A DNA stretch of 64,000 nt from positions 107,821,121 to 107,885,120 of the forward strand of contig CM038222.1 in assembly GCA_021442155.1 (NCBI GenBank). Reading direction: 5' to 3'. Within the stretch, counting starts at the first letter, position 1, and each line of letters opens with the position of its first letter. The notes beneath the pieces are model-generated. The model was not told where the DNA came from and did no database searches. It saw only the letters and a program-made list of their open reading frames with translations. Below, piece after piece: positions 49,384 to 60,851 of this stretch. This DNA comes from Cymbidium sinense. Taxonomy: Eukaryota > Streptophyta > Magnoliopsida > Asparagales > Orchidaceae. The translations under genes and the position numbers were made by a program.

Positions 49384-50550
49384 GTGTGTCATGAAATTTT
49401 AGATGGTTCAGATGATCTCCATGTCAAGGATGCACCCCTAGAATTCAAAGAAGAAATCAAATCAATCATCAACAAACATAACAAAATCAACTTGAGGATT
49501 GAGGACAATCCACGCCCAACATATGTCAGGTCCTTCTTGAATGAATCTAAAACTAATGACTTAGTTAGGCTACTCAATAAATTAAAGGATTGATTTGCAT
49601 GGAGTTATGAAGAAATGCACATATTAGCTTCTAAAGTAGTAGTTCAGAAGCTAGAGATACAGCCTGATTCTAACCCATCAAGCATGTTTCTAGACGCATC
49701 TGATTGGACTTTGAACAATACATCATTTTTGAGGTCAAGAAATTGATCAATGCTAGCTTCATCCGAAGGAGAAATATCCCATCTGGTTGGCTAGCATCAT
49801 CCCAATTAAGAAGAAAAATAGCCAAATTCGCATATGCATCGACTTTAGGGATCTTAACAAGGGATGTCCAAAAGATGAATTTCCACTACTAATACTAGAA
49901 CTGATGGCAGATATCACCTCGTCTCACATAGTCTTCTCTTTTATGGATGGTTCATCTAGATATAACCAAATAAAGATGGAATTTAAAGATGAAAGAGACA
50001 ATGCTTCCTGATTGAAATTTATTGTTATAAGTTCATGCCTTTCGGCCTCAAAAATGCTGGCGCCACATACCAGTGGGCCATGACTTGAATTTTTGATGAA
50101 CTCATTCACCACCAGGTTAAATGCTACGTTGATGATCTTATGGTCAAAAGTAAGGAAAATGAAATACTATATCTTTGACTAGAGAGTAGTTTTTGACCGG
50201 TTAAGATAATATAACCTTAAAATGAATCCTCTAAAGTGTGCATTCGGAGTAACTTTAGAAAAGTTTCTTGGGTTCATTATTCGAAACCACAGGATTGAGA
50301 TCAACCTAGAGAAGATCAAAGAAATATTGGAAATGCCACTCCCTAAAAGTCTAATGCAACTCAGATCATTCCAAGGGAGGTTGGCGTATCGAAGACACTT
50401 TATATCTAACGTATCAAGCATATGTCAACCATTCTCAACAATAGTCAAGAAAAATGTCAAATTCAAGTGGGATGATAAATGCCAACATGCATTTGAAAGT
50501 ATCAAGCAATATCTTATGACGCTGCCAATCCTAGCCACCCCTATCTAGGA
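49384..50550 (+). pseudogene. gypsy2 reverse transcriptase
   Basis: After a linker (ORF 49384-49593) the RT begins near 49690. Frame 49787-50011 gives ASIIPIKKKNSQIRICIDFR, DLNKGCPKDEFPL and SFMDGSSRYNQIKME, the fingers and palm. A frameshift leads to YKFMPFGLKNAGATYQ and CYVDDLMVKSK; the catalytic YVDD codons at 50125-50136 are intact. Frame 50222-50548 (MNPLKCAFGVTLEKFLGFII; LRSFQGRLAYRRHFISNVSS; WDDKCQHAFESIKQYL) is the thumb and connection. At least two shifts and several stops make it non-functional. This is the best-preserved pol domain in the window. Confidence 0.92.
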
Positions 50551-50965
50551 AAAACCATTTATACTTTACATTACTGTGCTAGAAAACTCCCTTGGTGCTT
50601 TGTTGGCCCAAGCCAATGATGAGAGAAAAGAGAATGCACTCTATTATCTCAACTATCATCTGATACCTACTGAGGTGAACTATCTACCTATTGAGAAGCA
50701 TTGTCTAGCTTTGATTTGCAACCTAGAAGCTATGACATTATATGCTCTCCCATAAAGTGAACTTGATTTCTAGAGTCAACCCACTATAATATCTCATGAC
50801 ATGGCTACCGCTATCCGGATGATTGGCATAATGGTCTATGATTTTATCATAGTTTGACATCACATTCGTACCCCTTCATGTAGTGAAAGGACAAGCACTC
50901 ACATACTTCCTAGCAGCACATCCACTTTTTACAGATTCCCCACTCAGTGATGATCTCCCTAATCA
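50551..50965 (+). pseudogene. gypsy2 native RNase H (degenerate Tat type)
   Basis: The plus strand reads ILYITVLENSLGALLAQAND, then ENALYYLNYHLIPTEVNYLP, then IEKHCLALI, the domain that follows RT in gypsy elements. The first catalytic Asp expected at L-L-x-D is replaced (L-Y-I-T-V), as is usual in the Tat lineage, where this domain has become a connection. The end of the domain reads AHPLFTDSPLSDDL. Internal stops are present. Confidence 0.82.
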
Positions 50966-50984
50966 ATAAATCATGAATTTAGAG

Positions 50985-51480
50985 GATACAGATATTCACC
51001 GTTGGGAGATGTGCTTTGATGGTGAGGCTTCCTCTGAAAGAGGAGAAGAACCACAACCCACTCTCCCAAGTAAGGCAGGGGTAGGGATAGTCCTACTCAC
51101 AATAGACTATGATATGATGAGATTCTCATAACATCTATCCAAACCTTGCACAAATAATAATGCTAAGCATGAAGCTTTGATCATCGATCTGGAGTTAGTC
51201 ATCTCATTAGGCATCCAGAGTATTAGTATCTTTGGGGATTCACATCTAGTGGTCAACCAGATCACTAGGTCCAATAAGGTTCTGAAGACCAAACTCCATC
51301 ACTACCATAAGTACACCATGGAGTTACTAGCCTAGATCATAAATGACAAAATTATAAGATCCAATGAGGAGAAAATACCATAGTTGATGCCTTATCCAAG
51401 TTTGCCAAAAAGTTGGCATGTTAGAAAGATGAGTCCATATCAATAGAGGTTCACAATAGACAAGTCCTACCTCTTCTTGA
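50985..51480 (+). pseudogene. gypsy2 second, archaeal-type RNase H
   Basis: In one frame there are three catalytic blocks: MCFDGEASSERGEE (Asp codon 51018-51020), PSKAGVGIVLL, then LSKPCTNNNAKHEALIIDLE (Glu codon 51171-51173), then GIQSISIFGDSHLVVNQ (Asp codon 51237-51239). A frameshift later gives VDALSKF-like sequence near 51386, the fourth block. This D-E-D domain placed after the native RNase H is diagnostic for plant Tat gypsy elements. All three recognised acidic residues survive, though stops interrupt the chain. An overlapping minus frame at 51107-51292 is a shadow. Confidence 0.88.
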
Positions 51481-51629
51481 TGTTGAACTCATGAATAAAT
51501 ATACTCTTGCACGGGAGGTTTCTATTGCAGTAAAGGATGATGAGCTGGATTGGAGGCAACCATTCATTGATTACTTAAAGAAATCTCAAGCCCGTCAAGT
51601 AAAGTAGAGGGCACTCTCCTACACCCTCA

Positions 51630-52119
51630 TGGACGGTGTCTTACACCGGTAGTATTTTGATCATATATAGTTACATTGTTTAGACAAATAGCCCATAAGA
51701 TCGTGACCAAGGTGCACTCAATATCATGTGAAACTCATCAATCTGGTCCTAAGATGAAATCCAAAATTAAAAGACTTTGGTATTGCTAGTTGACGATGAT
51801 CACAGATTGCATGGATGTAGCAAAGTGCTACCACCAATTCCATGAATATCAAGTGGTTCTACACAAATCACCCAATATTCTACATCCAACTTTAGCCTCA
51901 TGACCATTTGAGTATTACGGTACTAACATAGTGGGTCTGATTGATCCTCCCTCATCTAATGGTCACTAGTTCATTATAGTAGCCATGGACTACTTCTCCA
52001 AGTGGGCAGAGGTGATTCTGCTCAAGAAAGTCACAACACACCATATGCTCTTATTTTTCAAGAACCATATCATGTATAGATTTGGAGTGCCCCACCGAAT
52101 CATATCCTACAATGGTACC
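51630..52119 (+). pseudogene. gypsy2 integrase, N-terminal part
   Basis: The zinc-binding region is seen as VHSISCETHQSGPKMKSKIK, RLWYC and DCMDVAKCYHQ. The core follows: FEYYGTNIVGLIDP, DYFSKWAEVILLKKV and FGVPHRIISYNGT. The first catalytic Asp is Asn (GTNIVG) and the second (IISDNGT in the family) is Tyr, so it is inactive. It ends at 52119 where LTR-6 interrupts the codon series and resumes at 58240. Confidence 0.87.
52115..52119. repeat. Target-site duplication GTACC, left copy of LTR-6
   Basis: GTACC is repeated at 58240-58244 and occurs once in the restored integrase codons for Asn-Gly-Thr. Confidence 0.95.
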
Positions 52120-54625
52120 TGTTGACCTTACTTTTTGATTGAGGACTCATCCTTCCTTAGACTTAAGAGTCTTATAAGCACTAGTATTTTTTTAGTCATA
52201 AGATACTTCTTGTGATTAAGCGAACACTAAACCCAAGCTTAGAGACATAGGAAGGTATACTTCAAGCTTAGGTTATACCCTAGGGAAAATAGGCTATACC
52301 TATCCTATGGCCTAAACCAGAACCCATGATTGTCTACTCTTCCAAAACCAACCTCAAGCCAACACAACTAACCTCAATTGGATTTTCTCCTATATCCAAG
52401 CTCCAAGCCAAATTAACTTAACCCTTAACCTAAATTAATTCCACCATGACCCTATGGATCCAACCCAAAACCCATTCAATCGAACCCAATCCAATTGTCT
52501 TTCATAAAAGTACTCCAACCATTCAATACTATATTTCAAGTCCTTCCAATGCTTACAATCAAACCAATTGAACCAATTGAATGCAATTAACCCAAGTTGG
52601 CCCACTTGGCCTAAAGGGTCCAAATGAGTCAAAATCCAATTATACCCAAATCAAATTGCAATCAAAGCCATCAAATCCAACAATCAACCCTAAATCCATC
52701 ATTGAACTCTTCTCAACACTCAATTCCATCCAATTCAACCCAAACAACCCATTTGGTCCACTTGACCCAAAGTGGCCTAATTGACCAAATCATTTCAAAT
52801 TTCAATACAATGGATTGAATCAACTCTTTCAATACTCTCTATAATGATTGATGACCATCCTTGATTGATCAATTGCAATCAATTGGATCAAACGAAACTA
52901 ATTTTATAACTTGATCCAAGTTTATACATTTAACCCATATAGACTAAAATGAACCAAATTTCATTCCAACCTTAATTAATTAAAACCAATGACTCCCATC
53001 AATCAGAAATTGATTATGGAACATGACTCAACCACCAATTGAATCAAACCAAGCCAAATTGGTCCTTTAACCCAAGTTGACTCAATTTTACCTAAGGGCC
53101 AAATTGAGTTAAATCAAACCCTAAGTCAAATTAATTAAAACTAATCCCTCTAATCAATCATAAATTGATTATTGAATATGATCCAACATTTAATTGAATC
53201 CACTTTGATCAAGCCAACCCAGTTGACCCATTTAGCCCAAATTGACCTAAAGGGTCAAATTAAACTAAATCATTCCTAAATCCAAATTAATTCAAAACAA
53301 CATTGACAATCATTCTCAAATGTTCAATTGAACCTAAACCAACCTTCCACTCAAGCCAATTTCACCAAATTGGTCAACCTAACCCATTTGACTCAAATGA
53401 ACCCAATTGAAACAAATCCAAATCCACTTAAAATTAAACCAAATAAATGACACCGATACATTCCAAATGATTATTTGAATACACTCAAATCCTTGGTTTG
53501 ATGCAATTTGACCAATTAATCAACCTAGCCTAATTAAACCCCATTTGACCCATACGGGTCAAATTGAGCCAAACCCATTCAAACCAAGTCCAAACCAATC
53601 AAACTTGCCATGACTTATCTTCGGGTCACCATGGATCTGCCCAAGTGGACCTAACCCATAGTTAACCTGGTTTGGGTCAAAACCCATGAACCAACTCACT
53701 CAAATGGGACAAAATCCCCTTTTGGATGGTCTCATCTACTCACCAAGCCATGGCAGCCAGTTTTGACCATTCTTGGAAACTTGGACCACTGACCCAGCCT
53801 AACCTAAGCCTATTGGGTTTCGCTTTGGGTCATAAGATGGTGAACTCACCAAAGGCACCCCATTAGTTCACTTGGAGGAGGAGGTACACCCCATGCCACT
53901 ACCTCGGCCTCTCAAGCTCCTCCACCTCAACAGTCCACTACTATCTCTAGCCACCTACCCCGGCCGGACGACTGCTAAAGGTTGAGCCAATCTCAGCCCT
54001 TGGCTCACTTGTGAAAGGGAGTATACTCCTCCCCGTCCATTCAAACTTCACACAGAGATTCCTCAAAGTATTCTGAGCAGTCCTAGACCCTTCCCCAAAT
54101 CCCTAGTGCACTCCATCAACGGTGAGACCAACATCCATTCCATATTGAGATCCTTGTCCGTCCAACCTCACCAATTCCAAATTAACTCTTCCCGCACCTT
54201 CCCCTAGCTCAGGCGAGTCAAAACAAATTGATCCCCTATCGATTTGATCACCAAAAACTACTCCAAGACTAACTCTAGTGAGCTGGCATTTGTGCTTGGT
54301 CCATAGAGGCATCAATGGGGAGGCAGCTCGAGTTCTTCTCAATAGAGCTTCGCTTCATCAAGAAAAAGCTACCTCAATCGATGGGCCATTGGTTTTTAGC
54401 TCTAGCAAGGTAAAACTCTGGAAAACTAGAAAAAATCTCCTAGGCGTTGGTCTTTTGTAAAGAATAGTGTGATTGCATGAGAATTCCACCGCAGGATCTC
54501 CTTAAATCTCCTCCACGCACCTTTTGGAGTCGATCCCAACATCTCACGAGATCCGACGAGCTCAAATTAAGGAGTGGAAGGTGGACAATGTCCGTCTTCC
54601 GGCACTCGGGGGATAACATATCATC

Positions 54626-54659
54626 GATCGTCCATTTTGTGTGATTAAAATGGACGATC
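54626..54659. promoter_or_regulatory. Perfect 13-bp hairpin in LTR-6
   Basis: The arms GATCGTCCATTTT (54626-54638) and AAAATGGACGATC (54647-54659) are exact inverse complements around the 8-base spacer GTGTGATT. Diverged counterparts occur at the same place in LTR-4 (33305-33336), LTR-7 (about 63186-63220) and LTR-2 (about 13048-13080), so it predates these copies. It may be a protein-binding dyad or an RNA stem. Confidence 0.75.
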
Positions 54660-55254
54660 ATGATTTAATCCGTTAGATTTTTTATTTAAGCCAATAGGAA
54701 CCACGAGATTAATCTTCGTCGTTTGATCTAAGATCAGACAATGGTGACAAAACCACATCCATTGCTGCTAAGTCAATTGTCGCATAAGACATTTTAAATA
54801 ACATGTCCTATTACGCCACATTTTGCAACGCTCCGCATGGGCCGGGCTTTAGGGGTTAACTAAGTGTTAAAAATGTCATTAAAAACCTAGAACTTCAAAA
54901 ATTCATAACTACTTGTAGAACAATCCTTAAAATATGAGTAAACCCATTTTGGAAAGGATAAACAAAGGAGAATTTAAGAAAAAAATCTCAAAATTTTGAT
55001 TAATGAATAGTGCTTATTTAAGGTTTGAAGTTTAGGTTAATTACTCTAATTAAGTCTTAGGAACAATATGGAATGACTATTATCACTAATAAATCTCAAA
55101 TTTTTTTAAAAACATTTAAATTAATGATAAAAATTTAAATTGATGTTGGCTATGAACATTATATGTGATTTACATTTTCTTATAGCTTAAACATGTTAAA
55201 GTACTATTTTATTTTCATGATTCATGTGTTTATTTACATGTGTTTGAATATCAA

Positions 55255-55600
55255 TAAGTATTTAGTCTAGACATCCCAGAAATATGAGACTTTAAGTAGC
55301 CCCAAGGAGGTCTTAGATGACCTCACTTTCCTAGTTTAACAATGACATGTACTTACTTAATTTCATTCATATGTATACATGCATTAGAATTTGGATAGAG
55401 CTTTACTTTACATGAATAAATAAATTTGTTAACTTACAATCTTTTGCATGATTCTCATTCTTATGTTTGTGTATACATTTATATGTATTTAACATAGCAA
55501 GTATATAGCCTGGACATCTTAGGAACATGAGACTTTAAGTAGCCCCAAGGAGGTCTTAGATTACCTCACTTCTCTAGTTTAAAAATGGCACGTACTTGCT
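55255..55600 (+). repeat. Duplicated ~100-bp conserved motif in LTR-6
   Basis: Two copies carry GACATCCCAGAAATATGAGA / GACATCTTAGGAACATGAGA, then CTTTAAGTAGCCCCAAGGAG, then GTCTTAGATGACCTCACTTT and CTAGTTTAACAATG. Spacing is about 240 bp. Pairs with similar spacing lie at the equivalent place in LTR-1, LTR-2, LTR-3 and LTR-4. Confidence 0.82.
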
Positions 55601-56732
55601 TAAATCTCTAATATATGTGTATGAATACTTTGCTAAGGAATGGAATCCCTCTTTTCTACCAAAAAATATATGCATTAATAATCATTAAAGTGTGCCAAAA
55701 ATACATTTCATGTATAGGTATGTTAAGTACAAAGTCACGAGCATAATATTGATGATGAAAAGGAATGATATAGCATTATTCATGTGATAGTAATTCAATC
55801 TCATTAATCTTAATATTCCTTTAATGTTTGAATAAAATTCTTTAGGATTAACCCAAACTTGGGATTAATAAAATTTTTAATAAATCATTCACTAAAAGAA
55901 ACAAAAAATCATAATAACATTCCTTAAAAAAATAACTTAGGGAAGGGATGAAGGGGGTCAAACCTCTTTCATCTCTTTATAATAATTAGATGTTAAGTAA
56001 ATATCAAATGAAATAAAAAAAATATAAATTAAAATTCAACAATCCTCTTAATAACTTGAAATGAAACCACCCCTCATGTTTAATTTAAATAATTCAAAAC
56101 TTAGATAATCATAATCTTAAAGGTTAGCTATGACATACCACATCAAGTCTTAGCACACACATTAGAATAATAAGTCACCACTTCTAGAACTAAGTTAGGA
56201 TGGTGTATATTGTGATGTAATATTTTATTTTATGATGTAATGTTTTAGATGAGATGTTAGGATTATCTATGCGTAGACTGGATGTTAGGCCATTATTAAC
56301 CTAATGGTATTTTTGCAAGGGATTACGCTAAAGGGGTTGCTGAAATAAATATAAATATAAATTCTTTTGCTTGCAGGTTGCTTATATCCCTTTGCATAAT
56401 CCACACTAGGATAGGTGGGCTTAGTTAGTCAAGTGTAGGGTGCTAAATCTAAATTTATAGAGTTTAACTGCTTGGTTTGAATGCATGCTTAGCTAACAAC
56501 TATTTTGTAGGTGTAGTTATATTTTACTTTCCCAAATATGTAATTTTATAATAAGAATTAGGATAAGTGCTATGGGGTATAGGATGAGTAGTGGCTAGAA
56601 GATAAAGACCTAGGAGGTCCTGTAAAGCCTGAAGCAAAACTAAATCAAGATGGAGGAAGGAAAAAATGAAGAATGAAGACCCCCATAGCAATTATTTTAA
56701 TTATAATTATAATATTTTAATGTAATATGGGT

Positions 56733-56740
56733 TATATAAG
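56733..56740 (+). promoter_or_regulatory. TATA box of LTR-6
   Basis: TATATAAG is followed by GGTAGAGCTTGGCTACCCAA and, 60 bases on, GGTACCCGGCCACACTGG, the most conserved stretch among all LTR copies. If this is the core promoter, U3 is about 4.6 kb and R-U5 about 1.5 kb. Confidence 0.55.
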
Positions 56741-58239
56741 GGTAGAGCTTGGCTACCCAACTTCTTTTATTTTTTAGAGTTTACAGCGGTACCCGGCCAC
56801 ACTGGCCTATTATTATTTTATAGAATTATGAATGTTTGATTGTTGTGTTTATCTAGCGCAATAGAAATGTCATGTTTTTATAGGTTTCTTAAAGTTGATG
56901 ATTGAATGTGTGGTCTGGAAGCGGTAGACTCTTTAAGATAAAAACCAATTTTTCTACCCCAATTAAATAACTCATAATTAAATTTGAAATATAACTCATA
57001 ACCTCACTTTAAAGCTTAGGTTATAATCAATATAATTAAAAGATTTAGCAACCATTTAGCTGAATGATGTATGTGATAACAATCATGCATAACATCTTGC
57101 TTCACTTTGAATGGGAAGGGTCTCCACTCTTGCATGATAGGGGAATGCTTAACCTATGAGTCCCTTATAGTGGAGAACACATCCTCCTGCTAATTTAGCC
57201 CATAATCTAATTTCATTATGCATTTGGCATAATTGTCCTAAGTCTTTGTCCAAATGAATTTGTTAAAATGATATGAAAAATTGTAAAATTTTTGCATTTA
57301 GTCATGAGTCATGTCTTCTTGCCAGTCATGATCTAGTCTCTTAGGGAGTGAGTTTAGGACTCTAGTCTCCTTCCTAATTAAATAGCAACCAAGCTATCTT
57401 GTACATGCATAAGACTGGCACACATGATTTTGAAGCGTAGGAGGTGTTAGCTGGTAGCTACTCCAGGAAGTTGTAAGTCCAGAAGAGTCAGGATAGGTTT
57501 ATCCTCTGTTGTGGAGATTAACCACTATGCCCCATTTTTTTGATTAGACTTAGGTCATAATTTTGGCTTATGCTAAAGCATCCTAGATTTAGATTCCGAG
57601 GCTATTTATTTCCATTGGGCTACGAGTATAATTCATCATCTCTTGGGCATTTCCATAATCTTCTGTTGATGTATTATAATCCCTAGCATTCTAATAAAAT
57701 TTTAACTCAAACTAAAATAAACTATCTCTTTCAAAGATATAAAGCCTTTCTATAGGATAGACTTGAGTACTCACTAGGCTTCCAAGTATCATGAGTACTC
57801 CCTACTTATCTTCCATTGAAATCTGTAAATAAGTCTTTCTATTTAAAATCTCCCACTTGATTTCCAAAATACCAAATCCTTTGATAATATGGTTTTGAAA
57901 TCTTTAGAGATGTTTATTCACTACTTTAATTGAGAGTGCTCTTAGGAAATTCCTACTTCCTAAGATGTAACTATGGAAGCTTGCTTCCATAGGGATCTAA
58001 AGAACCCGACATAAAATAAACTCTGCTTTACTTCTCCATGTAAAGTAGGGAAAAGATCTCTGGTATATACAAAGACTCATCTGACTTAGGAGTCCTTATT
58101 AGGTGTTTAGGTCCATTACAAAGTGATGTTTCCATCTTTTGAAATGGTACATCATACCTCAATGTCACACCCAATCACTTCAATAAGCACCCCCTAAGAT
58201 CTGCGTGCTGTTCCAATGACTCCAAATTAAAATACCACA

Positions 58240-58893
58240 GTACCCCTTTCAAGAGCACCAAGATCAATAACTTCACCTGAAGACACGACATAGATTGGAG
58301 GTACTCTACCATCTACTACCCACGGGCGAATGGTTTAGCGGAAGCCTTCAACAAAACTCTCATCCAAATACTCAAAAAAATGCTCAATGGTAACAAATGA
58401 TGGTGCATGAGTAGTTAGTTGAAACTTTATGGGCTTACTGTACTACCTACAAGACTCCAATGCAATCTACCCCATTCTCCTTAAGTTATGGGTCCGAAGC
58501 TGTTCTACCCTTAGAGGTTCAGCTCCCATCACTATGGATAGCTATGGGTGGTAAAATCATGACTGAGCATAATGTTAAGCTATAGTTGGAAGAACTCAAA
58601 GGTTTGGAGGAGAGACGCTTACAAGCATTCAAATCCTCGAGTTGTATAAAGCAAAAATGGTTCAAGTTCATAATAAGTTTGTCTGCCCTAGAGCTTTTCA
58701 AGTTGGAGAGCTTGTCTTAATTCTAAGGAGACCAATTGTAGCCCATCACGATATGAGAGCAAGTTTGAACCTACATAGGAAGGCCCTTTTTCCACAAGGC
58801 CAACCAGGGTGGCTTCTATCAACTCATCAATTATAAAGGAAAACATCCAATGCTCCTGATCAACGAGCTTTACCTAAAGAAATATTATGAATG
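58240..58893 (+). pseudogene. gypsy2 integrase, C-terminal part
   Basis: It continues from 52119: FKSTKINNF, then STIYYPRANGLAEAFNKTLI with the third catalytic Glu (GLAEAF) retained. Later blocks are LPLEVQLPSL (about 58510), ELVLILRRPIVA (frame 58642-58836) and LINELYLKKYYE with a TGA stop near 58892. Frameshifts lie near 58400 and 58760. With both upstream Asp residues changed it could not act even if translated. Confidence 0.87.
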
Positions 58894-60851
58894 AACAATA
58901 TCCCAAATAATGTTTCATCAATAAAAATATCATTTTGATCAAATTGTTCTCCAAATTAAAGTATTTTTAATTAGCAAACTCTCGATGTGTTTGGAGTAGG
59001 TGTAAGAGAACCAGAGCGGCATTCTAGCACTTTTTGGCACAATACAAATACAAAGTTGAACACAAATACAAATAAGATAAATACAAAATTCCATCACCTC
59101 AGACTACTTAAGTTGAGATAAGACCCTCAACGACCCTCACTTAGTAGCTGCTCTAGGATGAGTTCGATTCACTGCTTGGCTAGTGAATCACCCCAACAGT
59201 TATCCCTACTTAGAAAGATGTGAGTCATCGTGCCTTCTTTCTAGCTTGATCGTTGCAAACTGATAAGCCCCCTTTGTCAACTTGATGTACTTCATTATGC
59301 AGCTAGTAAGTCATCTTGATAGCTAATCATGTTCATAGAGATGTAAGTCCCCAAGCTTTCTCCTTGAGCTAGTTATAATATGCTGACCAGGTTTGAATAC
59401 ATATAATCGAGGATTAGGATAAGACCCCCAGTGGCTCCTCTTCTTCTTAACTTTTTCAAGCTTCAGTTCAATCCTCCATTGTAACTCCCCACTTAGTAGA
59501 CACCCTAGATCAGATAGTAGTTGTCTAGTCAACAACAGACTATTCTGATGATCAGTTCTGCATAAGAAAATATAAGTCCCTGATGCTTTCTTCCCAGATT
59601 GATCATCACAAACTGACGGACACCTTAGGTTGGTTGTCATTCACATTATTGATAGAAACCCACCACGTGGTTAATACCACTCAAGTAGATGTGATTCTTC
59701 ATGCTTTCTCCCTGAGTTGACCATCGTATACCTACAAGCTTTATATTTCAGGGATTAGGATAAGACCACTAGAGGCACCTTCCATGTGGGAATTCTATTT
59801 GGATCATGTCTTTATGACCCCATCTAGACATGACTTAGGTTATTACCGGATTAGACAATTCCCCCTTCCTAGTAGCCACCCCTTTGGTTGGAAGCTCCAT
59901 AGTACGGATGTACAGACTATCCCTTGGACCAATAAATCTAAGATAGGCCAAAGCCCTTATGGCTCTTTCTTAGTGTGGCCCATCACAAATAAAGAGGGTT
60001 CACACTAAGAAAACAAAAACAAACAAAATAACATCTCTTGTGGATTAGGATAACACCCCCAGAGGCACCTCTTCCCAAATAGGTGTCCAACCTTTTTGGG
60101 CAGTGTCAGTAAAACTCCCCATAGGAATCGCCTCGACTATCTGAGCTTAAATAAGACCCCCAAAGGCCCTCACTTAGTAGTCATCCTAGGTCGGGTTTGA
60201 CTTGCTATGCAATCAGCGCTCACCCTGATGGTTGATTCTACTTTGGAAGATGTCAGTCGCCAAGCTTTCTTCCTAGTTCAGTCATCATAAATTGATGGGC
60301 AACCCATAGGTTGGATAGTCTATACTATATGGCTGGTAGACTACCTTTTTCAGTTAGTAAGTCCAAACTTTTGTAGCCCTCTATTAGTGTGACTCATCGC
60401 AAATTAACAGGGTCCATATTAATTTAATAATTAAACATAAGACAAAATCAGTACGAATTACCAAAGTTAAATAAAAATTTATCAACTAAAATAATTAACC
60501 AAACTGTATCAATCAAACCAACCCAATTCTAATCCAAATCTGATTCACCTTTAACAAGGCCCTCATTCATGCCCTCGGCATGGCTCAATCTCCAGCAGGA
60601 TCATCCTTTGTGTCCTTGATGCCAAACCAAATCATAAATAAATTAAACCAAATGCAGACAATACCTCTCCCATGCCCTTAACATGAAATGAAATGATCCA
60701 AATCACATTAGGATCTTAGCTTCTTTTACCTCTCCATATAGAGATGGACAACCTCCATTAATGTTCATAACCTTCTCAAAATTTATTAAATCATCTTGAT
60801 AAATGCCAATATGTGTAGTGTAAGTTACACCACACATATTATGGGTCCTTT
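58894..60851 (+). repeat. gypsy2 3' noncoding region with long degenerate repeats
   Basis: The phrase GGATTAGGATAAGACCCCCAG with CCTCACTTAGTAG recurs near 59100, 59405, 59755, 60045 and 60140, and the phrase GCTTTCTTCCTAG-TTGATCATC recurs near 59235, 59580, 59715 and 60265, giving irregular units of roughly 100 to 350 bp. No ORF of credible length is seen; frames at 59323-59640 (minus) and 59784-60008 (plus) follow the repeats. From about 60450 to 60851 the sequence is unique. No clear polypurine tract is visible before the LTR. This layout is typical for Tat elements. Confidence 0.75.

Larger units (their letters stand above)
52120..58239 (+). mobile_element. LTR-6, complete solo LTR of the long-LTR family (6,120 bp)
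   Basis: It starts TGTTGACCTTACTTTTTG and ends CCAAATTAAAATACCACA, so it has proper TG...CA ends. An exact GTACC duplication flanks it (52115-52119 and 58240-58244), and joining the flanks restores the integrase reading ISYNGT then FKSTKINNF. In order: end block with CACTAGTATTTTTTTAG, the 160-bp array (52400-53600), a GC-rich block (53640-54850) with a 13-bp hairpin at 54626-54659, AT-rich DNA, the duplicated 100-bp motif (about 55260-55350 and 55500-55590), a TATA box at 56733, and the terminal blocks. It has no gag or pol. It is the cleanest full copy, suited as the family reference. Confidence 0.95.

Noticed and set aside
59080..60440. CRISPR-like array in the gypsy2 3' region
   Set aside because: Repeats are long, degenerate and irregularly spaced, in a plant retrotransposon context.
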